Shown: one piece after another, positions 11,121-23,044 of the stretch | How positions within the stretch are numbered: the stretch's first letter is position 1 | How the letters are laid out: each line of letters starts with the position of its first letter | Source of the DNA: Cryptomeria japonica | Lineage: Eukaryota > Streptophyta > Pinopsida > Cupressales > Cupressaceae | Length of the DNA stretch: 64,000 bases | Direction: 5' to 3' | NCBI RefSeq assembly: GCF_030272615.1 | Contig: NC_081414.1 | Location: forward strand, 914,509,648 to 914,573,647 | Notes under the pieces: model-generated | The model's input: the letters and a program-made list of their open reading frames with translations, nothing else | Told to the model about the DNA's origin: nothing | Databases searched by the model: none | Position numbers and translations under genes: made by a program

Positions 11121-12109
11121 CCCCAACTATAGCGATGACAATGCAAGCAAACTTTTACTAACAATGAGCCTCAAGATGATTGGCAGGTGTCATCCTTTGC
11201 TGCTGTCACAAACAAGTCTGAGTATGACAAAGTTATCTGCTACTAACAGTCTGAAAACCTCCTCCCAAATGCCATTCTCCAAACCTAATGACAGTGTCTT
11301 CACTAGGGCGAAATAGATCAATTAAAAAACATTCAATGATGAAATCGTGGTATTACGAGGGCAGACCAGTCAGCTTCGGCTCCTTCAGAATAATTAAAAA
11401 TTGACACCAAACCTCCAACTAATGACCTTAACATTATCGCCTTAAGCCTCACTGCCCTTTGGAACCATTTGCAATCATAAATCGATGCATCAAATGGCGT
11501 AGTCTGATGAAGTATGAAGACACGGACCTGCAGAAGTTCGGATCACCAAAGTTATTGAAATGGTCACTAAACCGCCCTCTAATATGTCCCAAAGGGATCG
11601 CCCATTACTCCTATTAATTTAGGAATTATCCAAAGTGGAAATCGAAGCATGAAGAGAGTGGTGTGAACAAAATCGTGGAAGCCTAGGGTCTGCAACTCAT
11701 GCGTCAACAACAGCAATATAATTCATCCTTTCCAACAAGTTCACTTTGTGTATATCATGGCATTTCACGAAGCCGCATTCCTTCAAAAATAATTTGTATC
11801 CCTTGTTCAAGCTTCAGCATTTGCATACAACTATTGAAATTACACAATTTCCCATTCTGTTTATGCCTTCATGGAAGTCCATACCCGATTCCAAAGTTGC
11901 CGTTTTGGCACAGGCAGGAAGGATGCGCAGTTTCGGGGTGCTCCTTCTCTAAAACCCTAATTTTGTGCGAAATGGCGATATGCTTTGTGATTTCGCTTCC
12001 CAAAGACGCCTTACATTTAATATATTTCAGTAGAATTCGCAGAAATCTACACAAGTGCATATCCTGCAAACCATGTAGGCAGAAATAAAATTTTCTACAG
12101 TTCGTTGCG
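11121..12109. other. No recognisable gene; probable LINE-C leader and flank
   Basis: Several open frames of up to about 130 codons exist on both strands, but none shows a domain. Some of it may be the 5' leader of LINE-C. It ends where segment A1 begins (12,110). Confidence 0.4.
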
Positions 12110-12769
12110 TTTATTAACATTAATTGTTTGAAACATTCTTAACTTTTTTTTCAATTTTTTTTAAATTACGAGCAAAACATATTGATAAGCTGTGGATAGC
12201 ATGAATTCATAGTTAAGTTTTTTACTAAGTATACGATAATAAAATCGAAATTAAAATTAAAGCTAAAATTACTTTTGAAATCTCAATCAAAGAGATCAAT
12301 TTGTAAACACTAAAGTGATCGTCGAAACTTAATCCAATTGTTACAATATTATGCTAGCATTACAGCAGCATTGAATTTCATGGTAATGATTTTACTTTCA
12401 AATCAATGAAAGTTTAAAGTAGTCTACTTGAAAACAAATAATATTTCAGAAATTATATTAGAATTAATGTTCATTTCTTGTAATTTTGATTGTCATTTGA
12501 ATCTAGAGCATTCTTACATGCGTGATATTTATTTAATATACTCTTTTAAAAAAATTTAGTGCGGTTTTTGGCATTAAGCATATATTTCATATTGATGTAG
12601 GAAAAAAAGAATTAAATAGTTTCATTTATATGAACAAATAGATCAAGCTACTTAAATATTATCCAGTCTAAGAATCAAAGAATCAATAATGATTTTATTC
12701 CTCTGGCGTATCAAAATATTGTGACACAAAAGAACCAATATATAAAGATCGATTCCTCTAAAAGAGATC

Positions 12770-12775
12770 TTTATT
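12770..12775 (-). promoter_or_regulatory. PG1 polyadenylation signal AATAAA
   Basis: AATAAA on the minus strand, about 67 bases after the PG1 stop codon. It is kept in PG2 at 34,044-34,049. Confidence 0.45.
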
Positions 12776-12841
12776 AATGTAAAAAATTAAAAAATTCTAC
12801 ACAGTAATGTAACTGCTGCTATGACTCCGAACTAGTAAATA

Positions 12842-14876
12842 TTAGAGGCAGGGGGTTGGGCTTACAGCCCCAACATCAACTGCGGTCACGTGTGCATTTT
12901 TACACAAAAATTGAGCATCTGCTTTTCCATCGTTATAGCTCAACTTTATATGGTCTACTTTGATTCCTTCACAAGGCACACTTTGGCTGCATTCAAAAGC
13001 AATTGCAGCATTTGTAGCCGATGTTCCAGTTATGTTCTTGTATAGCACATTACTGATCTTCACACCAGAATTACCCTGCAAAAGTATAACGACAACAAAC
13101 ATAAAATATTTGTCATCATTAATTGCAACTGTATAAGTAATATTAGATAATGTATACCTTTGTAGAAATTCCATATGGAGAATAATATTGGTCAATTATA
13201 ACAGGATTTTGTACGTTGTCCATTTTTACATTTTGGAATGTTATATCAGTTGCAAAACCGTTCCCTCCCTGCCAGGTTTTGATCCTTACTCCATTCTATG
13301 TGTCATGAAATGAAACTCCACTTACTGTTACGTTCCTTACAGTCGCAAGGGTGTTATCTTCACCAAGACTTCCAATACTTCAATACATACAACACAAAAC
13401 CAAAATTCTTTCAGTACCCAACATTGTTTTCTAACATATCAATTTATTGAAAGAAAAAACTATATTTATGAATGCTACCTGATTCCATGCCCTGGCCCAC
13501 ATGTAACTCCTTCAATGTCAACATTGAAGGATCCTGGTCCAATAGAAATACAGTCGTCTCCTGAAAATAAACAGTGAACTTACTTTATTAAGAATTCCAC
13601 CAATAAATAAGTAATTGATTAAAATCAATTTAATTCATCCAGAGCCACCAACTAAAATTAATCATTCATTGTATGAGTGAACAAAGTCACCTGTTCCTAC
13701 AATGATGTTTCTAATTTGAACATTGGAAGACTGTCCCACATGAATTCCATCAGTATTAGGACTGTCACCTGGAGCGTTAATAGTCACACCTTCAACCTCA
13801 ACATAATTGCAGTTATCGAAGTTTATATGAAACTGTTTGCTGTTGATTGAAGTGATCTTTCTAACTATGGTATTCACGGTGCCTGTAAATCTCAATGTCT
13901 GTTTACCAAGGAAAACAGCTTCATTAGATACTACAAATTCTTATAATTTAATTGGTTCCAAATTAATCAGGTGCTATAGATTTTTTAAACAATTAGTAAT
14001 AGTACAGAAGAGGTAGAAGTAGTACCGTGGGTCCAATCTGATTTGTCTTCTGCTCATGCAAAACATATAAATCATGGTCAGCTATAGAAAATGACTTATT
14101 GAAGATCAATTTTATAAGCAAGAATCCTTGGGCGAACAAAATGACTCATAAAAGCAAAAAATTGTAATACCTTTCCATTAACCTCTGTCCACCAAGAAGC
14201 TCCTCGTCCATCTAAAATTCCTCCTCCTTCAACTGTTAAGCCAATCATATTCCTGAATTGCAGCCAATAATTTTTGCTGTTATCGCTCCACAAGCTATTA
14301 TCTGTTGAAGCAATAAGCTTCCCAGCTACCTGCTCAGAACTACAGCACATCAGAAATAGTATCTACGAATTTCTAGCTAAATCCCTTTGCAATTGTTATC
14401 AGTTGTGAAGTCTTTTGGTGGTGTTTTTTCACTCTTTTCAAAAAGTCAATAGAAATTCAGAATTAGATACTTCACCTGCACTGTAATCTTGTCACTGTGG
14501 CATGGCCCCTCAAAGGTAACTGGATTGATAAGAAACGTCATCTGTGGTACATATACAACTGATGATCCAGTTGAAGAACAGGCAGCATTCCAAGCTTGAA
14601 GAAATGCCTTATTTCACAAAAACACAAATTAACCAAAGAAGAGTAATGATAAAGGAAAATTTCATCAGTTTTGGGTAAACTTTAATTCATTTGAAACTTT
14701 CCACTTACCGTGCTATCATCTGTTTGTCCGTCAGCTTTTGCATCGTAGCTAAGAACATTAAATATATTTTGTGTATTCTGGTTCAGGCTACCCAAGAGTC
14801 TGATAGAACATACACCGGGCATACTGGATGAGAACACAAGAAGAACAAACGCATAGATGAACATATACAGCGCCAT
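12842..14876 (-). pseudogene. PG1: GH28 polygalacturonase, eight exons, one premature stop
   Basis: Exons (minus strand): 14,876-14,709; 14,607-14,476; 14,329-14,171; 14,049-14,026; 13,898-13,691; 13,560-13,479; 13,377-13,158; 13,075-12,842. All introns are GT-AG and the frame stays in phase, giving 408 codons plus TAA, a normal size for the family. The start MALYMFIYAFVLLVFSSS is a signal peptide, so the product would act in the cell wall, cutting de-esterified pectin. All four GH28 motifs are present: SPNTDG (207-212), GDDC (231-234), GHG (254-256) and RIK (289-291). Exon 4 has only 24 bases. The oddity is an in-frame TAG (13,298-13,296, codon 285) in HDT[12 protein letters not shown], where conifer relatives have Gln; one C-to-T change from CAG explains it. 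As it stands the protein would lose RIK and the C-terminal third. Confidence 0.88.
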
Positions 14877-15000
14877 ATGTTCCAGTATGAAAGCACTGAA
14901 ATTTTTACAGTATAATACAAGAAAATCTGAGAGCACTAAACTTTGAATGACTAAGTTGGGAAGAGAGGGATATTGACGACGAATTCAGTGGTAAGTGTAA

Positions 15001-15009
15001 CTTAAATAG
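15001..15009 (-). promoter_or_regulatory. Possible TATA element of PG1
   Basis: CTATTTAAG on the minus strand, about 125 bases before the PG1 start codon. It is conserved before PG2 (36,013-36,021). Confidence 0.3.
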
Positions 15010-15341
15010 ATGTTAAGAGCAATCTACAAAAATGAAATTATTATTGTTAAGCTGCTGCTTTTCACAGAAGTAAACTAATTTCGACAAAGTCTGCGGCCAC
15101 CACAATAACCAAAAAAATTAGATGCATGATTTCCAGGATTAGGATTATCTCACAGTCCATCGTCAATTCAAGGAAAAAGCGTTCTGGCCTTAGATTTGTC
15201 ATTAAAGCAAGAACAGGCATGTTTTCTAAAAATTGTTATCTACATTTCTCCATTTCTTAAGCACTAAACTTGGCACTCAGGCTTCTGGTTCAAGTTACGA
15301 GAGATGGTGAAAAAACTTCATTCGTGACTTGGAGGGAAATT

Positions 15342-18300
15342 GTTCCAGGACGCAATTTGTGGAGGAAGTCAATCAGGAGGGAACATGTTTCTGTGAAGAA
15401 ATCTTGAATAAAGGTCTACCTTTGAATACATAAGAAATGAGGGAATTTCTAGAAGCAATTCGTAAAATTATCTCGGACCATTAGAACCATGAACTTTTCA
15501 AGAAAATAACAACCAAGGAAGTCAAAAATGCAGTATTTCAGATGAACCCTAATAAGGCACCTATTCTGGATGGCTTTTCGGGTAGTTTCTTGCAACTTTT
15601 CTAAGCAACAATATGAAATGATAGACATAAGGTGCTGGAGGAGTCAAGGAAAAAGAAGATAGTCTTGAGATCAATGAATCATACTTTTCTAGTTTTGATC
15701 CCAAAGAAGAAGATGGTCAATCCAATGAGCGACTTTAGATCGATAGCCCTATGCAATACCATATATAAAATAATCTCAAAAGTTATTGCAAATAGACTCA
15801 AAAGAATTTTAAATCTTTTGATATTAGAAGAACAAAGTGCCTTTGCTCCTGGGAGATTGATTGTGGAAGGTATAATAATAGCCCATGAAGCGATTCACTC
15901 AGCAAGGATATCAAAGCAATCATGAATGATCATCAAATTAGATATTATGAAATCTTATGATTCGATATATAGAGATCCTGAAAGAGATTCTATGGAAAAT
16001 TACATTTCGAATGGAATGGATAATGTGGATTAATAGTTGCATCTCATTTCCGACTTTCTCAGTATTGATGAATGGAGGGGCTCATGGTTTCTTTGGTTGC
16101 AATAGAGGCATAAGGAAACGAGATCCAATTTCTCATTTTATCTTTATAATTCTGGATGAAGCCCTTGGAAGACGTATAAATAAGATTAGACAGGAGGTAG
16201 AAAGGTATGGAATTAAAGTAGCTGTAGGCTTGAATCCGGTGACTCATCAACAATTTGAAGATGATACTATGTTATTTGGTCAATCAAATAGAAGAGAAGA
16301 AAGAAGAATCAAATCCCTTCTCAATAGATATTGTGATGCATCGGGTCAACAAATTAATTGGAGCTAATCAAAGGTGTTTTTTCTCAATACTTAATCGAGT
16401 CTTCAAAGGGATTTGGCCAACATTTTAAACCTCAAAGTGGCTAAATTTTTTGGGCAAATTCTTAGGTACCCCTTTTTTTCAAGGAATGAATAAAATGGAA
16501 TATTGGGAGAATTTTGGTTCAAGATATATGTAGAGAAGATGAGCTCCTGGAAAGGAAAATGACTTTCTTCTGCATGAAGATTACTAATTATTAAATCAGT
16601 TCTCTCTGCACTTCTTATTTATTCTATGTCGTGTTTAAAAATTCCAAAAATAATTGAGGCCGGAATGAATAAGATTATGAGAAGATTCTTCTAGAATGGA
16701 ATCAATGATAAAAATAAAATACCTTTGTTGGCTTTGAAAAAGATTTGCAAGATAAAAAATGTTGGTGGAGCAGGTTTGTCGAGACAGTTGATATTAATGA
16801 ACTGAGAAATGGGAGAAAAGATTGTATACAATCTATATTTGAAGAGTGATTAGAAATGGGTTAAAATACTAAGAAGGAAGTACCTTAACACCAACAATCT
16901 AATGAAAATTATGAAGAGTAGTAATCCCCTTAGGGGCTCAATAGTTTGGAACTACATTTCAGAAAGTAGGGACGTCATAAAAAGACATGTAACATTGGAG
17001 ATAGGAAATGGAGATAAGCCTCCTTTTGGGTAGACTCTTGGAATAATTATAAATATTTAGGAATTTTTCTGCATCTGACTGACACAAGGAGAGAAGCTTA
17101 ATTGAAATGGGGAATACGAATGAAAGATTATCGGGAGGTAATACAAAAAAATAGTATGATTATTTGGAAATGGTAGTCGTTGTATAATCTAAAAGCCCCA
17201 AGATTACAAAAAAAAAAAAACGCTTTCAGACCTCTAAAACACAGAGATGGGTGATCCCTTCCATTGAACCGAATAGGATAAGATTGCTTGGTTTAAACTC
17301 GGGATCTTATAATGTAAATTTAGGTTATATAATTAAAGAGATGTCTATTTTTAAAGAAGAATGGCCATGGAAGTTACTATGGGGAAAACGTTGGCTCCCC
17401 AAAGCTGGGGTCCTTTCTTGGCTAGCAATTCAAGGAAAGATGCACCCAAGATCACTTGGAAAGAATGGAATTTCAGGGAGCAAGAAGATGTGTTCTTTGC
17501 AAAGATAGTGAGGAAATTGTACATCACTTACTTCTAGATTGCTCATACTCAAGGAAATGTTAGAATTCTTTTTTGGATAAGTTAAATTTCTACTGTCCCA
17601 AATCTCAACATTTGATTAATTGGTTTCAAATTTGGAATGGAATGAGAAAAAAATGTCTCTTCGGAAGTCTATGACAGGTTACTCCCTCAGTTGTAATCTA
17701 GGAAATTTGTAAGGAAATAAATAGGATAATTTTATAAGATAAGCAAATTCCAATGCAAATATTAACACACAAAATGGAGGACCAGGTGATGGAATTGGTA
17801 TAAATAGAAGCAAAAGATAAAATAAATAAGGGAATCATTTTCAGCTCATGGGATGATGTTATGATTAAAAAATTCAATGATTTATCTATTCCCAAAAAAT
17901 TATCAAAATGGGAGAATCGAGACGTTAAAAGCTAGTAGAGAAAACACTAAATGGTCCCCTCTACAAGCAGGGTGGGTTAAAATCAATCTTGATGGGGCAG
18001 TAGGAGGTAACTCAGGTGAAGGAGGAATATGGTTTATTGCTAGAAATGATGAAGGGATTATAATTGCCCAGGATTTAGAATCTATAGGAGTGATAACTAA
18101 TAACATATCAGAGATAAGAGTGACTTTGCTAGGCTTACAAATGGGTCTAAGAATTGGAGCAAAGAAAATTCACCTAGAAGGAGATTCCCAGGTTGTAGTT
18201 AATGCAATTTAGAATAATAGACTACCAAATTGGTTGATGGATAAATGTTTAATCGTAATACAATAAATAATTACGAAACTGGAAGATTTAAGAATTTCTC

Positions 18301-18480
18301 ATATCTACAAGTAAGAGAACTGTGAATTGAACATACTAGCAAAAAATGCAGCCAGCAATAATTAATTCCTACCAATTGATATATTAAAAAATGCCTTATA
18401 AATTTCTTATCATTCTTTCCTACCCATTATAACAAGAATCAATGAAAGTTTAAAATTGAAATCTCATTAATTGATTAGCC
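15342..18480 (+). pseudogene. LINE-B1: 5'-truncated L1-type LINE ORF2
   Basis: It begins in the endonuclease-RT linker, so endonuclease is missing. Reverse transcriptase is read in pieces: FLVLIPKKK, DFRSIALCNTIYKIISKVIANRLK, GIRKRDPISHFIFIIL and QQFEDDTMLF. The active site is FEDD here, against FADD in copy B2. A zinc-binding RT-associated part lies at 17,251-17,508 (WKLLWGKRWLPKAGVLSWL). The C-terminal RNase H is at about 17,960-18,360 (VKINLDGAVGGNSGEGGIW, HLEGDSQVVVNAI). Many stops and frame changes are present, and several are shared with B2, for instance the TGA after ARISKQS (15,923-15,925). The element was dead before the block was duplicated. Confidence 0.85.
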
Positions 18481-18819
18481 GTTTTAATAAGTTTTGAGGT
18501 AATTTTGAATTTGAAGCTTTACATTAATATTAGACGGGACTACAAGATCAATGGGTAAAGGTATTGACAGTGATGGGATGGTTGATAAAGGTGCATTAAT
18601 TTAATAAATCCATGATCATAAAATGCCTAAATCATTTAGTCAGTGGCCAAGCAGTTTAGGCTCAACTTGAATTAATGGATTAAAGTGGGATAGGAAAAGT
18701 TCTTGGTTAACCCATTTTGGTGGTAAGAGGAGATGGTGTTAAATAATGAGGGAATAAGATGGCTAAATGCAACTCGAAATAATCATTAAGTGAGTTGGCT
18801 CCTCAAAACTTAATCAACC

Positions 18820-19690
18820 AAAATCATGATCACAAGGCTATAGGATGACAGATTGGCAATCCAGAATTAATGTCGAGTCCTCAGGATGGATTTGAATTAA
18901 AACAAGCTATAGAAAAGGATTGGCAAAACTTCAAGAAACACATAGCTACAAATAAATATCATGATCGTCTTAATAGGCGAGAACTATTAGCCCAATGGAG
19001 ACTCCGATTCGACTGCTTGCTAAGAAGAAGCAAATGGCTCTTTTAGGAGAAATTAAAAATAAGAGGCTAAAGACAATTCTTATATATAAGCACCTATTAG
19101 TAGTATATGCAATTAAATTTGTTTTGGGTGAGGAGTTTGTAATGGCAGACCATAGGTATTGGGTAAATATAGACATTTCGTCAATGTTTTTGGCTTTAGC
19201 ACTAGATAGGGGTTTATGTCAAGAAATGTCTAGAAATCTTTCCAAAGCCAATTTCAAAGCTCAGTTTCTGGGCAATTTAGAGGATGTATTGAGGTTTTTT
19301 TCAATTCCTCTACCTAAAGATTTTGATAAACAGGGAGACGGAATCCCAAAATTGCTAATAATCCTTTTGGATGATGAAATGGATTATCAGGACCACTAGA
19401 AGAAATAAATTAGAAGCCTAAAGTTTCTTTCAAATTGGACAAATGTGGTTGTCAACAAAGCATCAGACTGGATTTCAAAATTCGTCCAGACGGAACACTT
19501 GGAGCAGTAGATTGAAGGAATCACCATGGAAAGAGAAGGCCCTGTACATGATGAAGATGTGGAATGTGATTCTGAAGGTTAGAAAAGAATGTAGCGTTCC
19601 CCTGCAGGGTCAGTGCAAGAAGATGAGTCTACGTTTTGGCCAAAAAGTGGAAGTGTTTTCCCCGATTATCAGGTTTTGTCTCATTTGAGC
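18820..19690 (+). pseudogene. Unidentified degenerate reading frame after LINE-B1
   Basis: Not recognised. Two adjacent frames look protein-like: FELKQAIEKDWQNFKKHIA and LNRRELLAQWRLRFDCLLRR (about 18,890-19,040), then GEEFVMADHRYWVNIDISS, SMFLALALDRGLCQEMSR and FLGNLEDVLRFFSIPLPKD (19,129-19,330). An acidic tail follows. The same frames exist in B2 at about 27,050-27,880 with similar damage. It lies downstream of the LINE RNase H on the same strand, so it may be a 3' part of the LINE or a captured host gene. Neither can be shown from the sequence alone. Confidence 0.35.
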
Positions 19691-20489
19691 TTAAATTTTG
19701 AAACACATGGATATTGAATCTTGGAAACTGTCAGGAATATAAAAGATAGCCCTCTGAGTCTACTTTCCAAATATGTAATTTATTTTAATACCCACATAAT
19801 AAAAAATAACATTTTGAATGGAGTTCTAAAAACTATGTTTTAAAAATGGTTGTTTTAGGACCATACCATGCATACCATGCATGTGTACGACCCACACTTT
19901 TTCACACAATTAAAATTATTTTCTCAAACCATTTTGGGAAATGATTTGTAACACACTAAAGATTGATCAACATATTTTTTTGTATTTCTTTTTTAAATAT
20001 TTTTTTTAATTAAATTTTTAATGACCGTAATTATCTTTTTAAAATTTAACGTGTATGACACACATAATTTGACGTAAAGTTCACATTTTTTTATTTTTTT
20101 ATTTTTTAAATAGAAAATAATTTTGTGTAGATTGATGACATATAATTTTTTTTTTCAAGATTCATTAAAATAAAAAAGTTATTAAATTAACAAAATTAGT
20201 TAATATTTCAAAATTATGGACCCGATTTAGTATAAATTAAATGAAAATAAGTTAAAATAATCAATTTTTTCAAAATAATTACATATTTTGAATCTAGACA
20301 ATATAAGATGAAATGGGTTTTAATTTTGTATAAAAATTCTCTAATTAGAGGCACGTAAACTATTTCAGAAGTTCATATTTATGCTTTCACTGATCGAGAT
20401 TTGAATTTGTAGGTCCATATTTCAGGTGTGACCAGCCCAGACCTATCTCAAAGCTAATCCCAAGGCATGTGGTGGATTGTCGAATCAAC

Positions 20490-20745
20490 TTCCAGAAAAG
20501 GGGCCCCCATTTTGATGTTCCTAAAATTAACATTATTGTCCAAAAATGACAAAATGCACTCGAAAAAAATGGGTAAAATTGGATTTATAAAAGGGGGCCC
20601 ATTTTTTAAAAACGGGACCCCATTTTTTTTTCAAGTGGGTCCCCGTTTGAGAATAAAATAGGGGCCCATTTAGTTTCACCTCGGGCCCTAGTTTCTTTTT
20701 GCCTCGGGGGCCTGAAGATAAAATAGGCCCCCGTTTCTAACAGTG
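20490..20745. repeat. GGGGCCC-rich irregular repeat tract (B1)
   Basis: Six to eight blocks of GGGGCCC, GGGCCC or GGGACCCC, each followed by an A/T run (for example GGGGCCCATTTAG, GGGCCCATTTTTT), recur about every 25-40 bp inside otherwise AT-rich DNA. The counterpart in B2 is at about 28,690-28,920. Confidence 0.55.
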
Positions 20746-21663
20746 TGTTTTTTCAACGTGTGGACTTCCGCCAATTTGTGACCCATTACCTTGAAATTAC
20801 CCTGCGCCTGTATTTTGACATAGTTTCTTTCTTAGCCTTAGTTGAATATGTATTTTGGCTAGGATAATTTGATGTATGGAGGTGACCTAAAGGACTGGAA
20901 AATAGTAGATAGTCATTAATTTTTATAGAATTTTAAATGTCAGTTTGAGTATTATTTTGGGCTTAGGGAAATTTTATAATTTCATGAAGGACTCTTTGAA
21001 TTTGTAGGTAGTGTTAGATGATTTCTCTGAATGAGCATAATTAGATCAATCAGTATTGTAGGGAATATTGCATTTTCATCTGGAACTCTTTGATAATATA
21101 TATTTTATTTCATATAAAATGAAGGGGATTAGCCAAACTAAAAATTAAAAATTAATTGGTGATGTTGATGATGATATAATTCTTAATGTGGGAGTTATTT
21201 ATCTCAAGACAAATATGAGGATTATGATGATGAAATAAAAGTGAATTTTGAATTATTTATTTGATAAATAGGGAACGACATTTATACTAGAGAAAATCGA
21301 AGCAATTTTTTATTAAGATAAACGAGTTTTACAGGAATCCAAAACCCAAATCCATCCAAAAAATAAACATAGTTAACCAAAGTCTAACCAGTTGCTAAAC
21401 AACAATAGAAATGGGGGACACACCCCAAGAGTCAAACCACAAAAAACACACTAGAAACAAAAAACACTAGCTAAAAACAAGCATTCTTCTGGATCACTCT
21501 GTTATTGATCTCTTGGAGTTCTTCCATGATGAACCTCGAACTGCCTCTTTCTTGTTTTTTCACTCCTGGTCCTGGTAGAGGGCCCCATAGATGTCTGCAC
21601 ATCTTGGTATGTCTTGTCCAAATTGATTTCTGAGGATAGGTTAGATCTGGTCATATGAGCTTT

Positions 21664-22635
21664 CTACAAGGTGTTTTTCTCGTTCACTCTTTTGAGGCCT
21701 TCGACAATGTTATACATTGCCTCCTTACAAACCTCCACCAAGCCCTTGACTTTACCCTTTAAATCATGGATTTCATTCTCCAACCTGTCAATCCTAGACT
21801 CATGCTCTATCTTCATGACCTTAATATCTTCCACATTTTTTTGGGACAACATCAGGAGTTTATCAGTTTTATCAGGTGTTGGATTCTTAGTGAAAGAGTC
21901 AACAATATCCTTGATCCCTTGTTTCAAGAAATTAATATAACCAAAAACCCATCAGAAGCATTTCTCCTTGTTAGCAAATGAATTGCTCGGGAGCTTGTAA
22001 ACATCTATTTTGTTACATTTAATCTCATTTGGGTCCACACTAAGGGGAATATCAAGCTTAATTTAATTTCCCCCTTTTCCTTGAATCTCCACCTTTTTTC
22101 GAATCTTTTGCTTATTAAGATTTTGCAGGCCCACATCTTGGGGATGAGAAATAGGGGATTTCAACTTTTTTGCAACCCATCTAGGTGGATTTTCCCTGGT
22201 ACTATTTGTGCCAGGTGTAGGCTTCTGTGGGGGACCCTCATCTTCCAAGGGCTTATATTTTGAATCATCTGAAACATGGATGTCCTTCCATTCCATAGCA
22301 AGTTTGCCCTCTGCCTCACCAAACTCCATGTCTGAAATATCATGCACCTCTTGGCTTGCTAAGGAGTTAGAGTTTCTCAGAACAAGAGAGGGTTTAACCT
22401 CATGATCCTTAGCGTACTCCATAATCAGGAGGATTAACCCCTCATGCAGACCGTGGTGTTCCTCATTCTCAAAATGCTTATGAATGGAATGATCAAGAGA
22501 TGACAATAAATAAAACGGAATTGAAATTATTTTATCATGCCTAAAGTGATTCAGAATAGTGAAATGATAAGGAAAAATACTAGCATAGTGACAATCGAGG
22601 GTTATGTACCTCATAATAAACCCCGCCATGTCCAC
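21664..22635 (-). pseudogene. Mobile-element-like coiled-coil ORF (B1)
   Basis: Read from right to left: GFIMRYITLDCHYASIFPYH, NHFRHDKIISIPFYLLSSL, HEGLILLIMEYAKD, a hydrophilic Pro/Lys-rich linker (PPRWVAKKLKSP), then a coiled coil (IEHESRIDRLENEIHDLKG, 21,927-21,664). I know of this type only from gag-like or plant-mobile-like proteins attached to retroelements in large plant genomes, and I cannot assign it firmly. The N-terminal part, kept in B2 at 31,319-31,041, is missing here because B1 ends near 22,706. It is interrupted. Confidence 0.4.
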
Positions 22636-22706
22636 CTAGAGCTTTGGAATATCCATTCGATTGTAGCCTCCATCTAGGTTCTTCTTGACTCCGCTTCTTT
22701 TACTTT

Positions 22707-23044
22707 TGAAATCCATGTCACATGATAGACTAAATACATTTTTTTCCCTAATGACTAACTAATTTTTGAATAAACTACACTTCCATTAGAATCAATATTC
22801 TACATGTTATTTGAAGATAAGAGAAGATATATAGATGAAACATAAAGAAATTATTTATATTTTTGTTTTTTTTACAAGAACTTCTGAAGGCGTATATGTT
22901 TTGAAGAGGGAGAAAACCAATATCTCAAATGATAAATCTTGAAGATATCAAAGAAAGAAATAAGAGTTAAATGGAAGAAAATAGATCTTTAGAAGGAAGA
23001 GCACCATTTGATCAAGATGATTATGAAGATCTAATATAGTTTTA
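22707..23044. other. Junction between B1 and the LINE of B2, no gene seen
   Basis: AT-rich single-copy DNA without a recognisable frame. LINE-B2 protein similarity starts at about 23,045. Confidence 0.4.

Larger units (their letters stand above)
12110..15341. repeat. Segmental duplication, copy A1 (holds PG1)
   Basis: Closely matched by 33,386-36,353 (A2) in the same orientation, including introns, about 700 bp downstream and about 460 bp upstream of the polygalacturonase. A1 starts at TTTATTAACATTAATTG and ends at GGAGGGAAATT, where segment B1 begins abruptly. A2 continues with unrelated sequence after the same word. Confidence 0.85.
15342..22706. repeat. Segmental duplication, copy B1
   Basis: Matched in the same orientation by 23,569-about 31,096 (B2). 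Order inside: LINE remnant (+), unidentified degenerate reading frame (+), GGGGCCC-rich tract, coiled-coil mobile-element ORF (-). The offset is 8,227 bp at the left end. It changes later because of a roughly 0.58-kb insertion in B2 at about 29,237 and a roughly 0.3-kb stretch (about 21,969-22,268) that B2 lacks. Confidence 0.85.

Noticed and set aside
11699-12120. Overlapping open frames on both strands beside LINE-C
   Set aside because: No motif, no repeat partner elsewhere in the window, and frames of this length occur by chance.
15080-15260. Minus-strand words RPERFF and CGGRRLC upstream of PG1, reminiscent of the cytochrome P450 PERF and haem-binding motifs
   Set aside because: They lie in different frames, the haem-loop Phe and final Gly do not fit, and no other P450 segment is nearby. 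The same holds for the A2 copy (36,074-36,265).
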